A DNA stretch of 64,000 nt from Rhynochetos jubatus (Eukaryota > Chordata > Aves > Eurypygiformes > Rhynochetidae), in contig CM050648.1 in NCBI GenBank assembly GCA_027574665.1, forward strand, positions 62,580,863 to 62,644,862. The letters are read 5' to 3'. This document shows, one piece after another, positions 13,701 through 27,300 of the stretch (positions are counted from its first letter, which is position 1; the number at the start of each line of letters is the position of its first letter). A program made the translations under genes and the position numbers. A model generated the notes under the pieces. The model searched no databases and had not been told where the DNA came from. It saw nothing but the letters and a program-made list of their open reading frames with translations.

Positions 13701-14276
13701 AGAAGTCATATAGGAAAGCACTCTCCTTGCTCAGCTTACACCTTTTCTCTCTAACCACCCCCTGCTAGACCTTGAAGCAGTTTCCAGAAAACGTTCTATT
13801 TAAAGAGACATTTCCCCATAGCTGACAGGTAAAAACATTGTCATCTCAAAAAAATATAAGGCTGAATTTAACCAGGACCCAAGTATGTGGAACTCCAGAG
13901 ATACTGCGGAGTGCTCTCACCCTGCAATAGGGTCAGTCAAACAGTTTTATCTGCAGACCAGTGTCTATGGGAAAAGGGAGATTTCTGTCACAACTGTGCT
14001 GCTGGGTACTGTTCCTGGACCTTGGGGGGCCACGCAAGTTCTGTGGTGTTGTCTGGAGATACCAAAGACCCTTCCCTAAGGTTTTCCTGTGTGTAACTCT
14101 TCTTGCCTTACAATGCTACTTTTCTCTTAGTGAGCAGTACTGACAAGGTCTTGCAGTATGCTGCCTGTGTAAGAGCAGTAAACAGACACAGGCACAGAAA
14201 TTATATTACACAGGATAAAGAAGTCAAAAATCTATTCTTTATACATGAGATTTTGCAGTGCAATCAAGTCAATACA
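10734..14276. other. Intergenic, no gene seen
   Basis: Ordinary AT-rich sequence. No coding exon, RNA gene or clear repeat was recognised. Open frames near 12.7-13.0 and 13.1-13.7 kb are short and lack domain signals. Confidence 0.55.
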
Positions 14277-14480
14277 GTCACAGAACAGTTTCAGTTGGAA
14301 GGGACCTTAAAGACCACCTAGTTCCAACCCCCCTGCCATGGGCAGGGACACCCTCCACTAGACCAGGTTGCTCAAAGCCTCATCCAGCCTGGCCTTGAAC
14401 ACTGCCAGGGATGGGGCATCCACAGCTTCTCTGGGCAACCTGTTCCAGTGCCTCACCACCCTCTCCGGGAAGTCCATTCT
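14277..14480 (-). mobile_element. CR1 LINE 3' fragment with end of ORF2
   Basis: The antisense copy includes 'ttccaacccccctgccatgg', 'gtgcctcaccaccctctc' and 'gcctggccttgaacactgcc'. The minus-strand frame from about 14480 to 14358 translates to the end of the CR1 ORF2 protein, with the pattern [14 protein letters not shown] then a KARLDEALSNLV tail. The terminal ATTCTATG repeats are decayed. It is nearly identical over about 130 bp to the copy at 58.5 kb, so both come from similar subfamilies. Sequence to the right of 14480 no longer follows CR1. Confidence 0.9.
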
Positions 14481-17250
14481 GAGCTGTTTTGGCAGCCAGC
14501 AATAGAGACCAGTAGCTGCATTGTATCTCCCCAGTTTTAGAAAGATGGCAAAAAAAAAACTTGTCCAGGGTTGTTTCATGCACACTTACACATAATAAGA
14601 TTAAGAACAAGTCTAACTAGTTTCCAGAAACAGCAGAAAATCCAGCATTAATCATCTACCAAGACCCAATGTGCCAACATTTCTCATGAACTCATGTGCT
14701 TGTCTGTCCACCCACTTATAAGTGAGATAATTAAAACTTGAAATATTTCAACATACAAATTAATCCTAAGAAGGAATGTTAAACAGTATGAAAGGAAAAT
14801 AAATCAAATATATGAACCATTAGTTACCAGCCTAACCTCAGATCTGGCCAGGCTTCAGAGCTAAGCATACCGGAGTATGAGCTTCCACCCTTCCTTGTTC
14901 CTTCTATGCTGTTTCTGAAATCCTTTTCTATATTCAGAAGAAAATGCTGTAGTACTATTGACATTCTACATGTTTTGTATACTTTGATGCAGCTCATTCA
15001 TTCTCAGTTTTGCTTAATAAACTTCATTACCAGCCTTGCAGAAAATACAGTAACAGTTTTGCTCAAAATGGCCAAAAATTTATAAACATTTATTTACCCT
15101 CAGTAATCAAACATTCAGACAATAACATTTATGATCAGCTTCCCCTTGCCTAGCTTTTACCCCCAGCCAGTTCCTCTCTAGGATTCTGCAAAATCCTGAC
15201 TGCAGCACAGCATTCAGCATTACAGAAAGGCATTGGACTAGTGTGCCCAAGCAAGTGAGCCAGAGAAAGGGGCAGCAACTTTTTTTTCTCATCATAGCAG
15301 AGGGAGCAAGTCAACAAATTGTGTTGGCTTTACTCCATGGACACCAAGAGGAAGCCAAGGCCATCTCCATTTAAGGGAGCTCTCTTGCCATTATGTGTTC
15401 TTGTGAACAGAGGACAGGCAAATGGCTAAAAACTCATGACCAAATAATTTCAGGATATAAAAGCAGTATAAATATTGTTAGACTGTACAAGTAAACAGCA
15501 AAAAAAAAATCTGAGTTTAAGCATTTGCCACCAAAACCAGCTTCTCCAAACAAAAAATTAGTATTAAAGCAAACTGTGACACAATTAGAACAAATATCTT
15601 CAGATACTATCTGAGGAAAAAGGATTTTGTTCTGAGAATAAAGCAGACTGTCCATTCTTTTCACTATTGTACTGTAAAAACACTGACTACCCTTAATTCA
15701 CTTAAATAGTTTTTCAATAGCATAGTCATTCATTCCTTACCACACCCACACAACTTTTCTCTGCCTCACATATTCATCAAAAGCTAAAGTAAAATAAAAA
15801 CTTCCTATGTGACACCCTATGGGAAGCTCCTCTAACCTTTGAGTATTAAAATAATCAGTCTTACAATTTTCCTCTTTTCGAGTTTACATTTAAAAACCTG
15901 AAACAGTCATGCCCACTGCTGAGGAACAACTTACACCAGCACTGCTGGAAGGGAATACGAACAGAGCTACTACAGGCAACATGCTATAAGCACCTACATT
16001 AGCATTTTAACTTGTATCAGTTTTTAAGCACTGCCTACCCATCTCCACATTTTTGGTTCACATTGTGGAAATTCCCTGTGCATGCCAGCCGGACTTACAT
16101 TGGAACTGAACTTGCATAGGTACTCCAGGAGATTCTATCATGCACTCTAGTCCTCACTGAACATCCAGTATATGGGACCCAAACAGAGCTGGGCCCTACT
16201 AAAAATCCTGAAAAATACACAACTTGGAAAAAAAAGCCTTGTACAAGTGTTCTGCCTTATGGACAACATGTCTGCCAATAAGCATAATTAGCACAGTTGG
16301 AAATTCTTGGAGATACGAAAGGTTAAGCTTTCTAAAGTTGAGGCTGGTTGTTATTTTGCCTCACCTAGACAAGTGAATTTAAACATTATTTAAAAAACCC
16401 AAAAGGTTTAGTATTTAAATTCGATTTCCAAGTCTAAATACCACCTCAGAATTAATATATCCTTCCCAAAGATTATCTGTAAGGAGGCAATGAAGCCTAA
16501 ATTTTAAACTCAGCTTCACCAGAGTCACAAGAAGAGCTAGGACAAGAACAGGACAAAATAAGTTATTGCTACACAAACCCAAACGCTACCATTTAGACTG
16601 CAGGTTAAAATTCCCAAGGTAAAGAAGTTGATGGGATATACTGTAAAAGTGCATATGCAGCATCTGTAAACTAAGTGTGACAGAACACATGAATACAAAT
16701 GTAAGTGAAAACACTTTCACATTTGAAGCTATACAAAAAATACTTGTTTGCTGTAACAGTAAAGAAATTCCCACAGAAGGAATCCCTTAAGGAATTCTTA
16801 AAGTAATCCCGCATTGACATATTCTTACATATGAACCAGACAACCTCTTCAAGTCACAACACTTCTGCTCCCCCCACTTTTATTTTTTTAAACCTCATGT
16901 TTACAGTGTCTACCTTTGACTTGACCTGGGACCTAAACTGCATGCATGTTCCCTGGTACGGCCAAGAGGCAGTCCTTGGAATAGTGTTTCAAGTCCTGAT
17001 AAGTGCCAGAGAGGTAGAGCTTGCAGGGCCAAACCACTAAGTCACCAGTTGGTGCTGAGATCATGCTGATGAAAACATTTATCCATGCTAACAGCTCCAT
17101 ATTACACTTTCCCACTTCTCACATGCAACATCTTTGTTTAAAGAACAATCTGGATTTTTTCAGGATGCAAGCAGGTACTTCCAGTCCCAATGTGAAAGAG
17201 CATCCCTTCCAAGGCCTTCAAGAAAGTCCAAAATGAATGCATTTGAGCCA
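14481..17250. other. Intergenic, between CR1 copy and CYB5A 3' end
   Basis: AT-rich and without a supported gene. I looked for the terminal exon of TIMM21, the next gene on this side in human, and did not find it. The end of this stretch is the region just past the likely CYB5A poly(A) site. Confidence 0.55.
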
Positions 17251-17254
17251 GCAA

Positions 17255-18294
17255 GAGTAAGCAATTACACTTTTATTCATGATCATTTACACATGACTAA
17301 AAATATTCACCACAAAATGCAAACTTTCCGTTATCTTGTATTTAGCAGTGAAAATAGTCATCTCTTCATAGTAAAGCACCAAGGAGCACATAACAGTCAG
17401 GAACAGACTCCACACAATCAGTTTCTCCCATCACAATGTACATGACAAAGTTAAAAGTTTTATAAAAGTCTAAAAGTTCCAGAACAAATTCTAGAGTCAC
17501 CTGAGTGCTTGGCAGGAACAGCATTATTTAGTAGCAGTTACATTGCCTGCAGCAGAATTTACATAGCACTTTTTCCTGCTTTTTTTTTTTTTTGCAAAAG
17601 AGCTACTTTTCACAAAAAGTGATACACATAATTGGGCCAAACATTGGGTTTCATATTTCACCTGAATTTTTCAGTGGGATTGAAACAGAACAGTTAGTCA
17701 GTAGGAGAATCTATATCTCTAAGAACAGATATCAAGAGAAAGGGGAAAAAAACCAGGTCATTATAGCCTGATTGGTAGGGCCCAGCTGCTTACAGGCACC
17801 TGTACCCACTACTCAGCTTTTTCCATTACATTTTATTAGCATTTCATTCAAACATACTACATTCAAGACAACATGACTTTAAGTGAAGTTGTGTACATGG
17901 ACAAATACATGTACACAGTTTTGGTAGTCATTTAAAGCTGTAAAAATATAAAGAAGAGTCCTATGGACTCCATTAGAGATTAAGGAAATAACCAGAATCA
18001 AAGTGTTACATACAAAAATTTTCTAACACAGAAACCAATATAGCTATCAAATAATTCATTAAGAGGATAAAACTGTTATACAAAAAGAGAAATGCTGCCT
18101 TTTTAATCACTTTAGAACAGCAAATAAGAAGGCAACATTAAGAAAAGTGCACAGCAGAAAAGAATTGTTCAGTTTTCTGAAAAAGGTAAGATTTTCTTCA
18201 GACATCAGGCTTTTGTCTAGAAACAAATTGGGTTAGGATTGCTTATATTCTCTCCCACATCAGTCTCTTCTTGCACTAGTTCTCAGTAAGGCGC
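17255..18294 (-). other. CYB5A: CYB5A 3' untranslated region
   Basis: Continues the last CYB5A exon after its TAA. A canonical AATAAA lies on the minus strand at plus 17272-17277, so cleavage is expected about 10-30 nt beyond it, making the UTR a little over 1 kb. An earlier AATAAA (plus 17832-17837) could give a shorter form of about 0.5 kb. The extent is inferred from signals only, with no transcript evidence. Confidence 0.65.
17272..17277 (-). terminator. CYB5A: Candidate CYB5A polyadenylation signal AATAAA
   Basis: Plus strand TTTATT is AATAAA in the direction of CYB5A transcription, about 1 kb after the stop codon. A second candidate is at 17832-17837. Which is used cannot be told from sequence alone. 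Confidence 0.6.
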
Positions 18295-18373
18295 TTACTC
18301 TGACATGTAGAAACGATACATCAGGGCCACAATAATTGCTGCTATTGCCGGGATCACCCAGTTGGACCATAAA
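18295..18373 (-). CDS. CYB5A: CYB5A coding exon 5 (membrane anchor, stop)
   Basis: The acceptor TTCTTGTAG precedes 18373. One base completes Ser113, followed by [19 protein letters not shown], then RFYMSE and TAA. This exon encodes essentially the whole ER anchor. Confidence 0.96.
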
Positions 18374-21300
18374 CTACAAGAAAAGTTTGAGACAGAAGTT
18401 TAGGAAATGACAACCAGCAGGTTTTAAAAACAAAGTCATTGCTTAAAGAAGCCTTTCCTTCCTGCCACAACATATTTCAATGTTTGGGCCACAGAACACC
18501 TGGGATGGCCAGCAATATTCTAGCCAAATAAAAAAAGCTCTTGTACCAGTAAGGTTTTGCACTAGAGCTTAGAAGTTTGCTTACTGCAGAAGAGTAGGAC
18601 TCCACACATTTAAAGTCATGGCATGTTGCCCACAATCATTTTTTCAAAAGCCAAAGTATCAACATCAGATGACACTTTCAGACATTCAAGCTCCCCACGC
18701 AGAGGGGCATGGAACAGCCCTCTGGGGCTTCAGCAACAGGCTATTGTCAGCAGGATATAGCTTTTTATATAAAGTTTGATTCAGTGGTGTTCCGAGTGTT
18801 TTTTTCAACCCCTCTCAATTCTGATAGCTGTTCCTACTTACAATCCTCTCATTTTTCTTAGATGCAACAGTTGTAGCAAATGCTAAAAGTAAGGCATCAA
18901 TGTCAGTAAGAGTCATCAATGGCACCAAGTGTCTTCTATTCATCTGATAGCCTCCAGAAATGAAGGCTCATGCAGCATAAAGGCTGATACATATCAAATG
19001 TGAGATAAAGTTTGGACAATAAGCTAGCACGCTTGTGAAGTGGTACACACATGCCAACCTGGACTTTACATAGAACAGAAATTCTCATGCACCATTCTCT
19101 GACATCTAAGCTTCCAGCAGATAGAAGCTATTCAGCTTCCTAAGCTTCAGAAACATAATCATGAAGAACTTGAAGTTTGACATCAGGTGTCATACTATAC
19201 CTGGAATTAGACTGAACAGTGGTAATAAGAGTTTCCTGGAAAGCAAAGCATAAAGAATTATTTACATCAGGCAGACAACCCTCTCCATCTTAACTAGCAC
19301 CCTAATTTCTCAAAACGAAGTGGACCAATTTGAAACCAACTCGGTGCACTGTATTTGGAAAGCATTTTCTCAGATTTCCTATAAGAGACTGTTGTGTTAG
19401 AAGCTAGCCAGCATCAGTTTCTGTAGTCAACATTGCATCAGAAGTTATTAAAAACGTATCACAAGGAATTTTGCTGCAAGTTTTCCATGAAGCTAACTTC
19501 AACTTCAGGTTACATTTGAAAAGTCTTAGTCACATAAAAGACAAAAGATACTTTACTTGCCTAAAATCTAATTGAAAAGAGTCTGAATCAATACACAAAT
19601 ATATCTTACATGGAACCTATATGAAGTTACTAATTTACAGTCACAAGGCTTATTAAACTCATGGTTTTGTGGCATTTCAGATTGTGTAAGAACCAGTCAA
19701 GTTATCGGTGTTTGATATTGATTAGGACTTCTTGTTCAGTTTCCATAGGAAGTGCAGCACTACAAGTTCAAATCCCAGTTGGGTACATGTGCACAATTTA
19801 TATGAAGACTTATTAATTTGAATACTGCTCATTGCACATAGTCCTAAACACATTTAGAAGATCCTAGCATTAAAACTGTACTTAAAATTTAGTAGCACAA
19901 GATCCATCACTGAAAAATGAATTGCTTCAGTATCAGAATACTTGCAATTTGTTCAAAGAGAAAAAGATTCTACCATCCTCTCATGGGTTCAAATGGCCTG
20001 CTTTTTCAAACCCCAAAATCATCATAGGTTTACATGCGACAAATACCATATTTAAAAGAATAAGACTCAGGTGATTACATCCACAGGGGTTTTGTGAACA
20101 CCTCCATGAAAAACTAACCCCAAAGCCAAACAGTATGGAAGAGCTTGTGCCCCCACTATCAAGGCTAACACCTTGTACCACAGACTTGCCACATCCAGGG
20201 CTGGGGGATGGTTCCCTCCCACACCAAGACAGTAAGAATCTGGCCCAGCCCATCAAACCCCATTTTTAAACAGTATGACACTGGACATGTACACTGAGGG
20301 TACTTTAAATGCACTGCAAGGACGAGAAGGGTATTTGAAAGCTCAAGGCCTTCTGATGGCTCTTAGAGAGCCAGGGCAAGGCCCTAACCTGTCACATTAC
20401 ACTCTCGGGGCAATGCAAAGTGAAACGGCCTTATCAGCTACACCCACATGTCCAGCCGGGCAGAAGCACCCCAGCTTCCTTCTGGAATGATGGAATACAC
20501 ATGTGTAGTGTGGATAACTGATCAACACTAGAACAAGGGAATAAGCCCAACAGGAGTGCAGTAAAGAGTCATTTAGATACATCATAACTCCCAACTGACC
20601 ACGCTTTGGCCTAGCTAATACTCTATATACTTCAGTTTATTAAGTTCCTGAGAACTTAACCATAGGATTGTATGCTACAACTTGCACTGGGCAGTCTGTT
20701 TCTCAGTTGCATTCCTGGTTGCTCCTCTTAGCGCATAAGTGTACACTGCCCTGAATGTCAAAAGACATCTGAATAGCAGCTGTTATTTTTGGTGGGAAGA
20801 AGCTCTGAATTCCAGTCACCACTTCATTTCTTATTTATAGTATTAAGGACTAGAACTAGTCCTTAATAATAAAATTAATAATCATTATAGTGAACATTTC
20901 AGTATATACACATATACACTTTTTTACTTTCTTTTCTTTGACTTATTCATGTTATTGGAAGATCTTTCAAAAGTGATTACTTTTCAGAAACAACCTCTCA
21001 AACAGCAGGAGTAAGATCCTACTCCTACTACGCTTCATCTAAAAAATATTCTTCAATTACTTCTTAAGTGCACTCTTGTACTGTTAAGCCAGCCTTGAGC
21101 AAACATCCTATCCTCTATACCTGCGGCAGCAGCAACTGTACAGATTATTCCCTTTTGCACCTGCTCCTTTAAGGGACATCTGAATTTGGAGTGATACTTG
21201 AATGCCAACACAGCTTTGTTAAAGATAAGGAAAAAAGAAAGTGAGTGTAATACTGCATTGACAGCACACAAAATCTGAAACAGTCAGTAAGCAAACCATG

Positions 21301-24300
21301 TTTTCACCTAGAAAAGGGTTCAGGATTGCAAGTTAACTGATCTATAATACAGCAATCAAATGCTTCTACAGCCTCTACTACTTTTACCCATCCATTAGGT
21401 GTTTGTGAGGGGAAAAATGTGATGCTTATTAGCTTAATCCATTCTGCCTATACATAGATACTTTTTTCTTTAACAGAATACTAGAAAGCCACTGACTGAT
21501 TCCAGATTCACCTTCTTGCTGTAGTGTAATGACATCACACTGGGTAACCTCTTGGTTCAAAACAACACAAATTAGAGAATAGCAAACAGGAAAAATAAAC
21601 CCGTTGATCTTGCTTTGACTTAAGAAATTTATGCCCTGAAACACTACACTTCAATCAAGCTGAATTATTTTTGCTTTTGGAGGTATACCATTTACAGAGA
21701 CACCGTCCCTAATGCCCAAAAGAAACAATTTAGCATTTCAAGAAACACACTTACTGTTGGTTTCTGAAGCTTCGCTCTATCATCCTGCAAGGAAACAAGA
21801 GACCCAACATTTAGACAAAACCCCAAAGCACTCAAATAACATTTATCTCTAACTTCAGTTTGCAATTCTATTCTGTTAATGTGTACCTATTTTTACCTAG
21901 CAAACAAACTTGCAAAAGCGTATTGCAAAGAGTATTGTCAGTGTATGATTTTGAACTACCATAAACATGATCATTTCCTTAAATCATACTTCCCAGTATA
22001 CAAAGTGAAACCTGAGTTTCCAACATGTTTCATTATTTCTTGTGCCCATGTTTCTGCACTTCCTTTGTCTCTAAACAGCACACATAACCTCAGCTTATAC
22101 ACTGATTACAATCACATTAGTTTACTTCTAACTAGTCTACTCATGTTATTGCGCAAAGTCATCTAACTAGTTTTGGTCCAGTGTTCAGTACAAACAACCC
22201 AAATTCTATGGACCTTTCATAAACTCATGAAGTCCAACTAAACAGTCACATCCGCTACAAAAAAGTCCAATAGTATATAATCTTGACAGTGCTGTATTTA
22301 AGCTATCTAGCTGTTTGTTTCATATCAAATGAAAACAGACTCTTGCCGAACAAAGAACTGGACTAGAAGCCAGGTTAAAGAACAACTTTACTGCTATCTG
22401 ATGCCATCTGAAATAGATGATAACCCTGCAAACTTACAAATATGCAGAGATGACTTGTTTAAGTGAAGCTACACTATTAATATTTACCAAGAGAGGTCCC
22501 AAGACAAATATAAGATCAGGAACCTTACTGGGAATAACATGGGTATTTACCCCAAATGCAAGACAACACACACACAAAACAGAAGAGGCAGGAATGGACA
22601 GTAAAGCAGATGGCACAGTAGCAGCCTGAGTCTAACAAGTGGTTTTCAGTATTAGGATGCAGGAGAGCTTAAATAAGGCCTATCTGAAGGAAGCCAGGAC
22701 AGCAGCTATGTAGCTAGAAAGAAATCTTTCAGAACTTGAGGCAGCAGAAAGGTGCTTGTTAAAAGTACAGGAAACTAAGGACAGTATAGAGAAGAGGAAG
22801 TGACAGATGATCCACTGGGAACTGATCATAAACAACCCTAACAACTACAAGTAGGGAACACTGATATAGCACACAATAAGGGCACCCAGAAAGGTGGAAG
22901 ACTAAGCAACTTGTAGTTTGATGCTCTGAGTAGCCATTTTCTAAACATACATATCAAGAGCCAGGTTTGTACTTTTAGATCCAGATGGAAGCCTGACATA
23001 TATATTTACAATGATGAAAGAATTAAAGCAGTTGTTAGTAACCACTCTATATATTAACATCAGAAGAGCTCCAGACATTGACATGTAACATTCAAGTGTT
23101 AGTCTCACAAAGCTCAGAGGGTACACCAAAACCAGCATGATCCCATATTCATGAACTAAGCTGTGAAATATTTCAAAGCGGAAAAACTTTTAGATGTGGC
23201 CATCCTTACACCATGCTAACCAATTCCCTTCACATTGGGGGAACTTCTCTCTAGTCCAGGTCCATCCACAAACAGCTGCAGGGCTTACATTCAAACAAAC
23301 TAGCAGCTCTCCTTTATTTTAAGGTAAATTATCAAAGAAATAACTAGATGCAAAACCACTGTAGTAAACAGTAAGTACTGGTACTTTCACATACTCACCG
23401 GATGAAGTTCCCCAACAATAAAGCTTTCTGACAGTGTCCTTGCATCTGTGGAATGACCAACATCTTCAAAGTTCTCAGTAGCATCTCCTCCAGCTTGCTC
23501 CCTTAGGACCTCTTCACCACCTGGGTGCTGCAATTTTTAGTAAGTTTGAATTTGTTACTGAAAAGTACACCACATTCTTAAAAACAGAAATTCATTTCTA
23601 CACTTCTAAAAATAAACAAAGCTGTCCTTGCAAAATCAGATGCTAGACTTCAAAGCAAACATAAGCCTCTCTGAATAACTAAAGCACTTCATGTATTCTC
23701 TGAAGCCAACACCATCAGTAACAGAGCAGTAAGAGGCATTAAGCCTAACAACCATCATTTAGAACATTAGGAGAATCAGTCAGCCTTCATAGCCCAACTA
23801 TTATCTAAAGTTACATTCCATGTCCTCACTTCTACAGGAAATGTGTTTATCCAACTAACACTTTATACAGCAAAAAAGATAAAAGTCAAAACCTGTAAGT
23901 TGCAGCAAGCACATTCCAGGTGGATATAGCAAAAAAAGCTGTTCACAAGAAAAGCAAGCAAGCACTGAAACAAACTGGCATGGGAGCATGCAGAACCCCC
24001 ATCCTTTGGGGTTGCCTGGACAGTGCACTAAGGAACCTGACCTGCAAGCTAATCCTAGTTTGAACTGGGGGTTGGACCAGATAAACTATATTTTGGAAAG
24101 GAACCTTGAAGGTTATGATTATCTAGTAAGCCAGCTACTTTGCAACTGCTTAAGCACAACTCAAAGCTCATACATGACACTAAAATAGCAATTTTGTTTC
24201 AGCAGACTACAGAAACCCAAAACCCCATTATTGATAAAACCCTTGAGATGTTAGAGAAGTTGCCTCACAGTGTCTCCTAATACCTCAACCCATCAACATA

Positions 24301-27300
24301 ACCTTAACCTAAATCCCTGTTCTCCATTGACTTGTATTCTTCCCCAGGATGCACCTTTGGGATTGCATGCAGTTCCAGATTTCCATCCATTAAATAACTT
24401 TGTAGGTACTGCAAGATATATCACATCTTCTGGTTCAGTGAATTTTCTCAGCTTCAAGTTACTCGTTTATATAACAGACAAGCAACAAGCCATAGAAATT
24501 CACCACTCAACTTCTAAGGAAATTACTACATAAACACCACAAATGATTCTGTAAGCAAGCTGAAAACACTTTATTGCTACTGCTTTGGATTAACACAAAC
24601 ATGAAATAAATTCTAACACTTCACTAGTGACAGAAAGTTATAGAATCTTGTAGGTTGAAAAAGATGATTAAGATCAAGTCCAACTGTCAACCCAGCACTG
24701 CCAAGCCCACCACTAAACCATGTCTTCAGCACCTCATCCACACTTAATACCTCCAGAGACAGTGACTCAACCACCTCCCTGGGCAGCCTGTTCCAATGCC
24801 TGACAGCCCTTTCAGTGAAGAAATTACTCCCGATATCCAATCTAAACATCTCCTGGTACAACTTGAGGCTCTTTCCTCTTGTCTCATCGCTTGCCACTAG
24901 GGAGAAAAGAGACCAGCCCCCACCTGGCTACAACCTTCTTTCAGGTAGTTGCAGAGAGCAGTAAGGTCTCCCCTGAGCCTGCTCTTCTCCAGGCTAAACA
25001 CCCCCAGTTCCCTCAGCTGCTCCTCACAGGACTTGGGCTCCAGACCCTTCCCCAGCTCTGTTTGCCCTTCTCTGGACACGCTGCAGCACCTCAATGTCCT
25101 TCTTGTAGTGAGTGGCCAAAAGCTTGAAGCTGGAGCTTGGGAGCCCCAATTCCATTTTTAATGTTTAACTACAGGATCTAAAGCTATGAGAACAGGCTAA
25201 AGTTCTACTGCTCAGGGTCATCTTGCCTGGGGTATAGCTGAACAGAAAGACTGTGCTTAGCCAGTAGATGAAAGAAGTGGCACAAACATCTACACGAGTC
25301 AAGGTAATTCAGGTTAGCATTTACTTCAAATCCACCACATTAGCCTTCTATCAATCCTTCTCTTCCAACACAAATAAGACTTGTTCATACAGATCAGGAA
25401 GACACAATTACTACCAGTTTCCAGTAGTACCAGAACTCCAGAACTTGAACCTTTGCATTAAAGGAAGACATTTCTTTTAATAGATTAATAAATTAAGCTA
25501 AAAAAAAAAACACACCACACCACCCCCCAAAAAACAATTCAACACTTTTTTAAGGAGCCAAGACATCACTGCTAAAAGGTTTAGGGAACCCTACCATGAC
25601 TAAGCAAAAGCAAGATTAAGAAATTGATAGACAGATTAGGCACAGCAGCTGAGCCAAAAAAGGTTAAAAGAGTGCATGCAGACTAAAGATTATGCAAGCA
25701 GACGTGCAAATACAGCATGCTCACCAAAATCCTGTCCTTGAATACATTCTGATAATTATTCAGACAAAGGATTGGACAAAAGTTGAAGGTTCACTCAAGT
25801 TCAGTGCCTTGAAGTGTACAGCACATTTAAGAAGCTGAACTCAGCTCTGACAGGCCCTCCCAGACATTGCCACAACTAAGTCTTCAAAGAATTCCTGCAG
25901 CAACATGGGGTGTGGGGTGTTTGGTTTGGGGGTTGTTTTGGTGGTTTTGGGTTTGTTTTTTTTTTTTAAACACCACCTGATAGAACTACACTCTCCAAAG
26001 TAGAAAAAATATACATAGAATCTTCAGCAGAAAAGGCAGCAAGACTCCTTGGAAAACATGCTTACCAAGTCATCAACAAATAGCAAAGGCACCAAAATTA
26101 AGCTACCCATGAAACACTAGTAGCATGTAGTATCATGCTCATGCATTGCAGTGAACCCAAACCCTACTTGTGTAAGTAAATAAAACACTAGTTACTTGTG
26201 CAAGTTGTCAAGATCAATTGGTTTACGCTAGCTCCCCCCAAAAAATCCACCAGCCAAACAAGTGGATACCTACCAGTATAACTGCATTTACATCAGAACT
26301 ATTTCACAGACTACTTTAACAAGCTACCTGTAGGTTACTGACTACAGAATGATCATACACTAATTTGTTCCCAAGCAATCATGAGGTATCTGGGCAGCTC
26401 ACTGAGGCACTCAGGCTTTTATTTGTAGAATTAGTTTTTGGGTTAATTAGTAATTGATCTGTCTACAAAACTCACAGTATTAGTGTCACCACAGTGACCA
26501 ACCCTCTCAGTAGCCATCACATATCAGCTGAAGGGGATGAACCCTGACCACCACCACCACAGCTGAAAACCAATAGTTTTTTGCTCCCATCAGCAAGACT
26601 AAGGTAGAGACACACACACACAGAGTTCCCACTTTAAGCCACCTAGCAGATGGCATTGCTAGCAACCTACTAGACATACATAAAAGTACTTTGAAATTAA
26701 GTGCTTTGAAACTAAGCACTTCTGTTAGATGGCACCTCTGCTAAAAGATGCAAGCTTGCAAACCCTCTGCAAACAACCAGCACATAATACAAGCAATTAA
26801 TGAAAAGACTTCACCTCCCTAATGGAAGGGAGCAACTGCCATGTCCCAAAGGGCATGAAGTTGAGCATTTTCCATGGTTCAGTGAATTTCTTAATGTTTA
26901 TTTACACAGGGCCTTTGTTGACACTGCTGCACGGTAAACAAACTTGCCACGGGAATTTCTACTTTAATGAAGAGCCTCTGGACAGCCCAAGAGACAACGC
27001 AGGTAATGACTCCTAAACCAAAATCCTACTGATACAAATAACTGAAGTGTTTTTTGCAGGTAAAATTGTGTTCAAGGGAAATGACAAAACTTTTGCTGAC
27101 AAATTAAGCTAGTCTAGCTCATTCCCAGGACATTCCCAATATAATATAGATATCTGAGTTACAGGTGTAACAGAAGCCTGTACAGAGTCAGCACTAGCAC
27201 ACGGCACAGACTAATTCCTAACAGCAGCACATTAGAAAGTTTTAGATAAAGCAAATGAGCAGTTAAACTCACTGCTCCCTCATCTGGGTCAGAGGTCTGA

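Larger units (their letters stand above)
18374..23398 (-). other. CYB5A: CYB5A introns 4, 3 and 2 (with exons 3-4 between)
   Basis: Intron 4 is 18374-19200 (donor GTATAG), intron 3 is 19236-21754 (donor GTAAGT) and intron 2 is 21785-23398 (donor GTGAGT). They are AT-rich. The only notable structure is a perfect 13-bp inverted repeat at 20841-20868. No clear transposon copy was recognised. Confidence 0.8.

Noticed and set aside
14358-14585. 75-codon minus-strand open frame that looks like a real protein end
   Set aside because: It is the tail of CR1 ORF2, part of a truncated LINE, not a host gene.
1-17250. Possible TIMM21 terminal exons on the left
   Set aside because: No stretch resembling its conserved C-terminal region was found on either strand.
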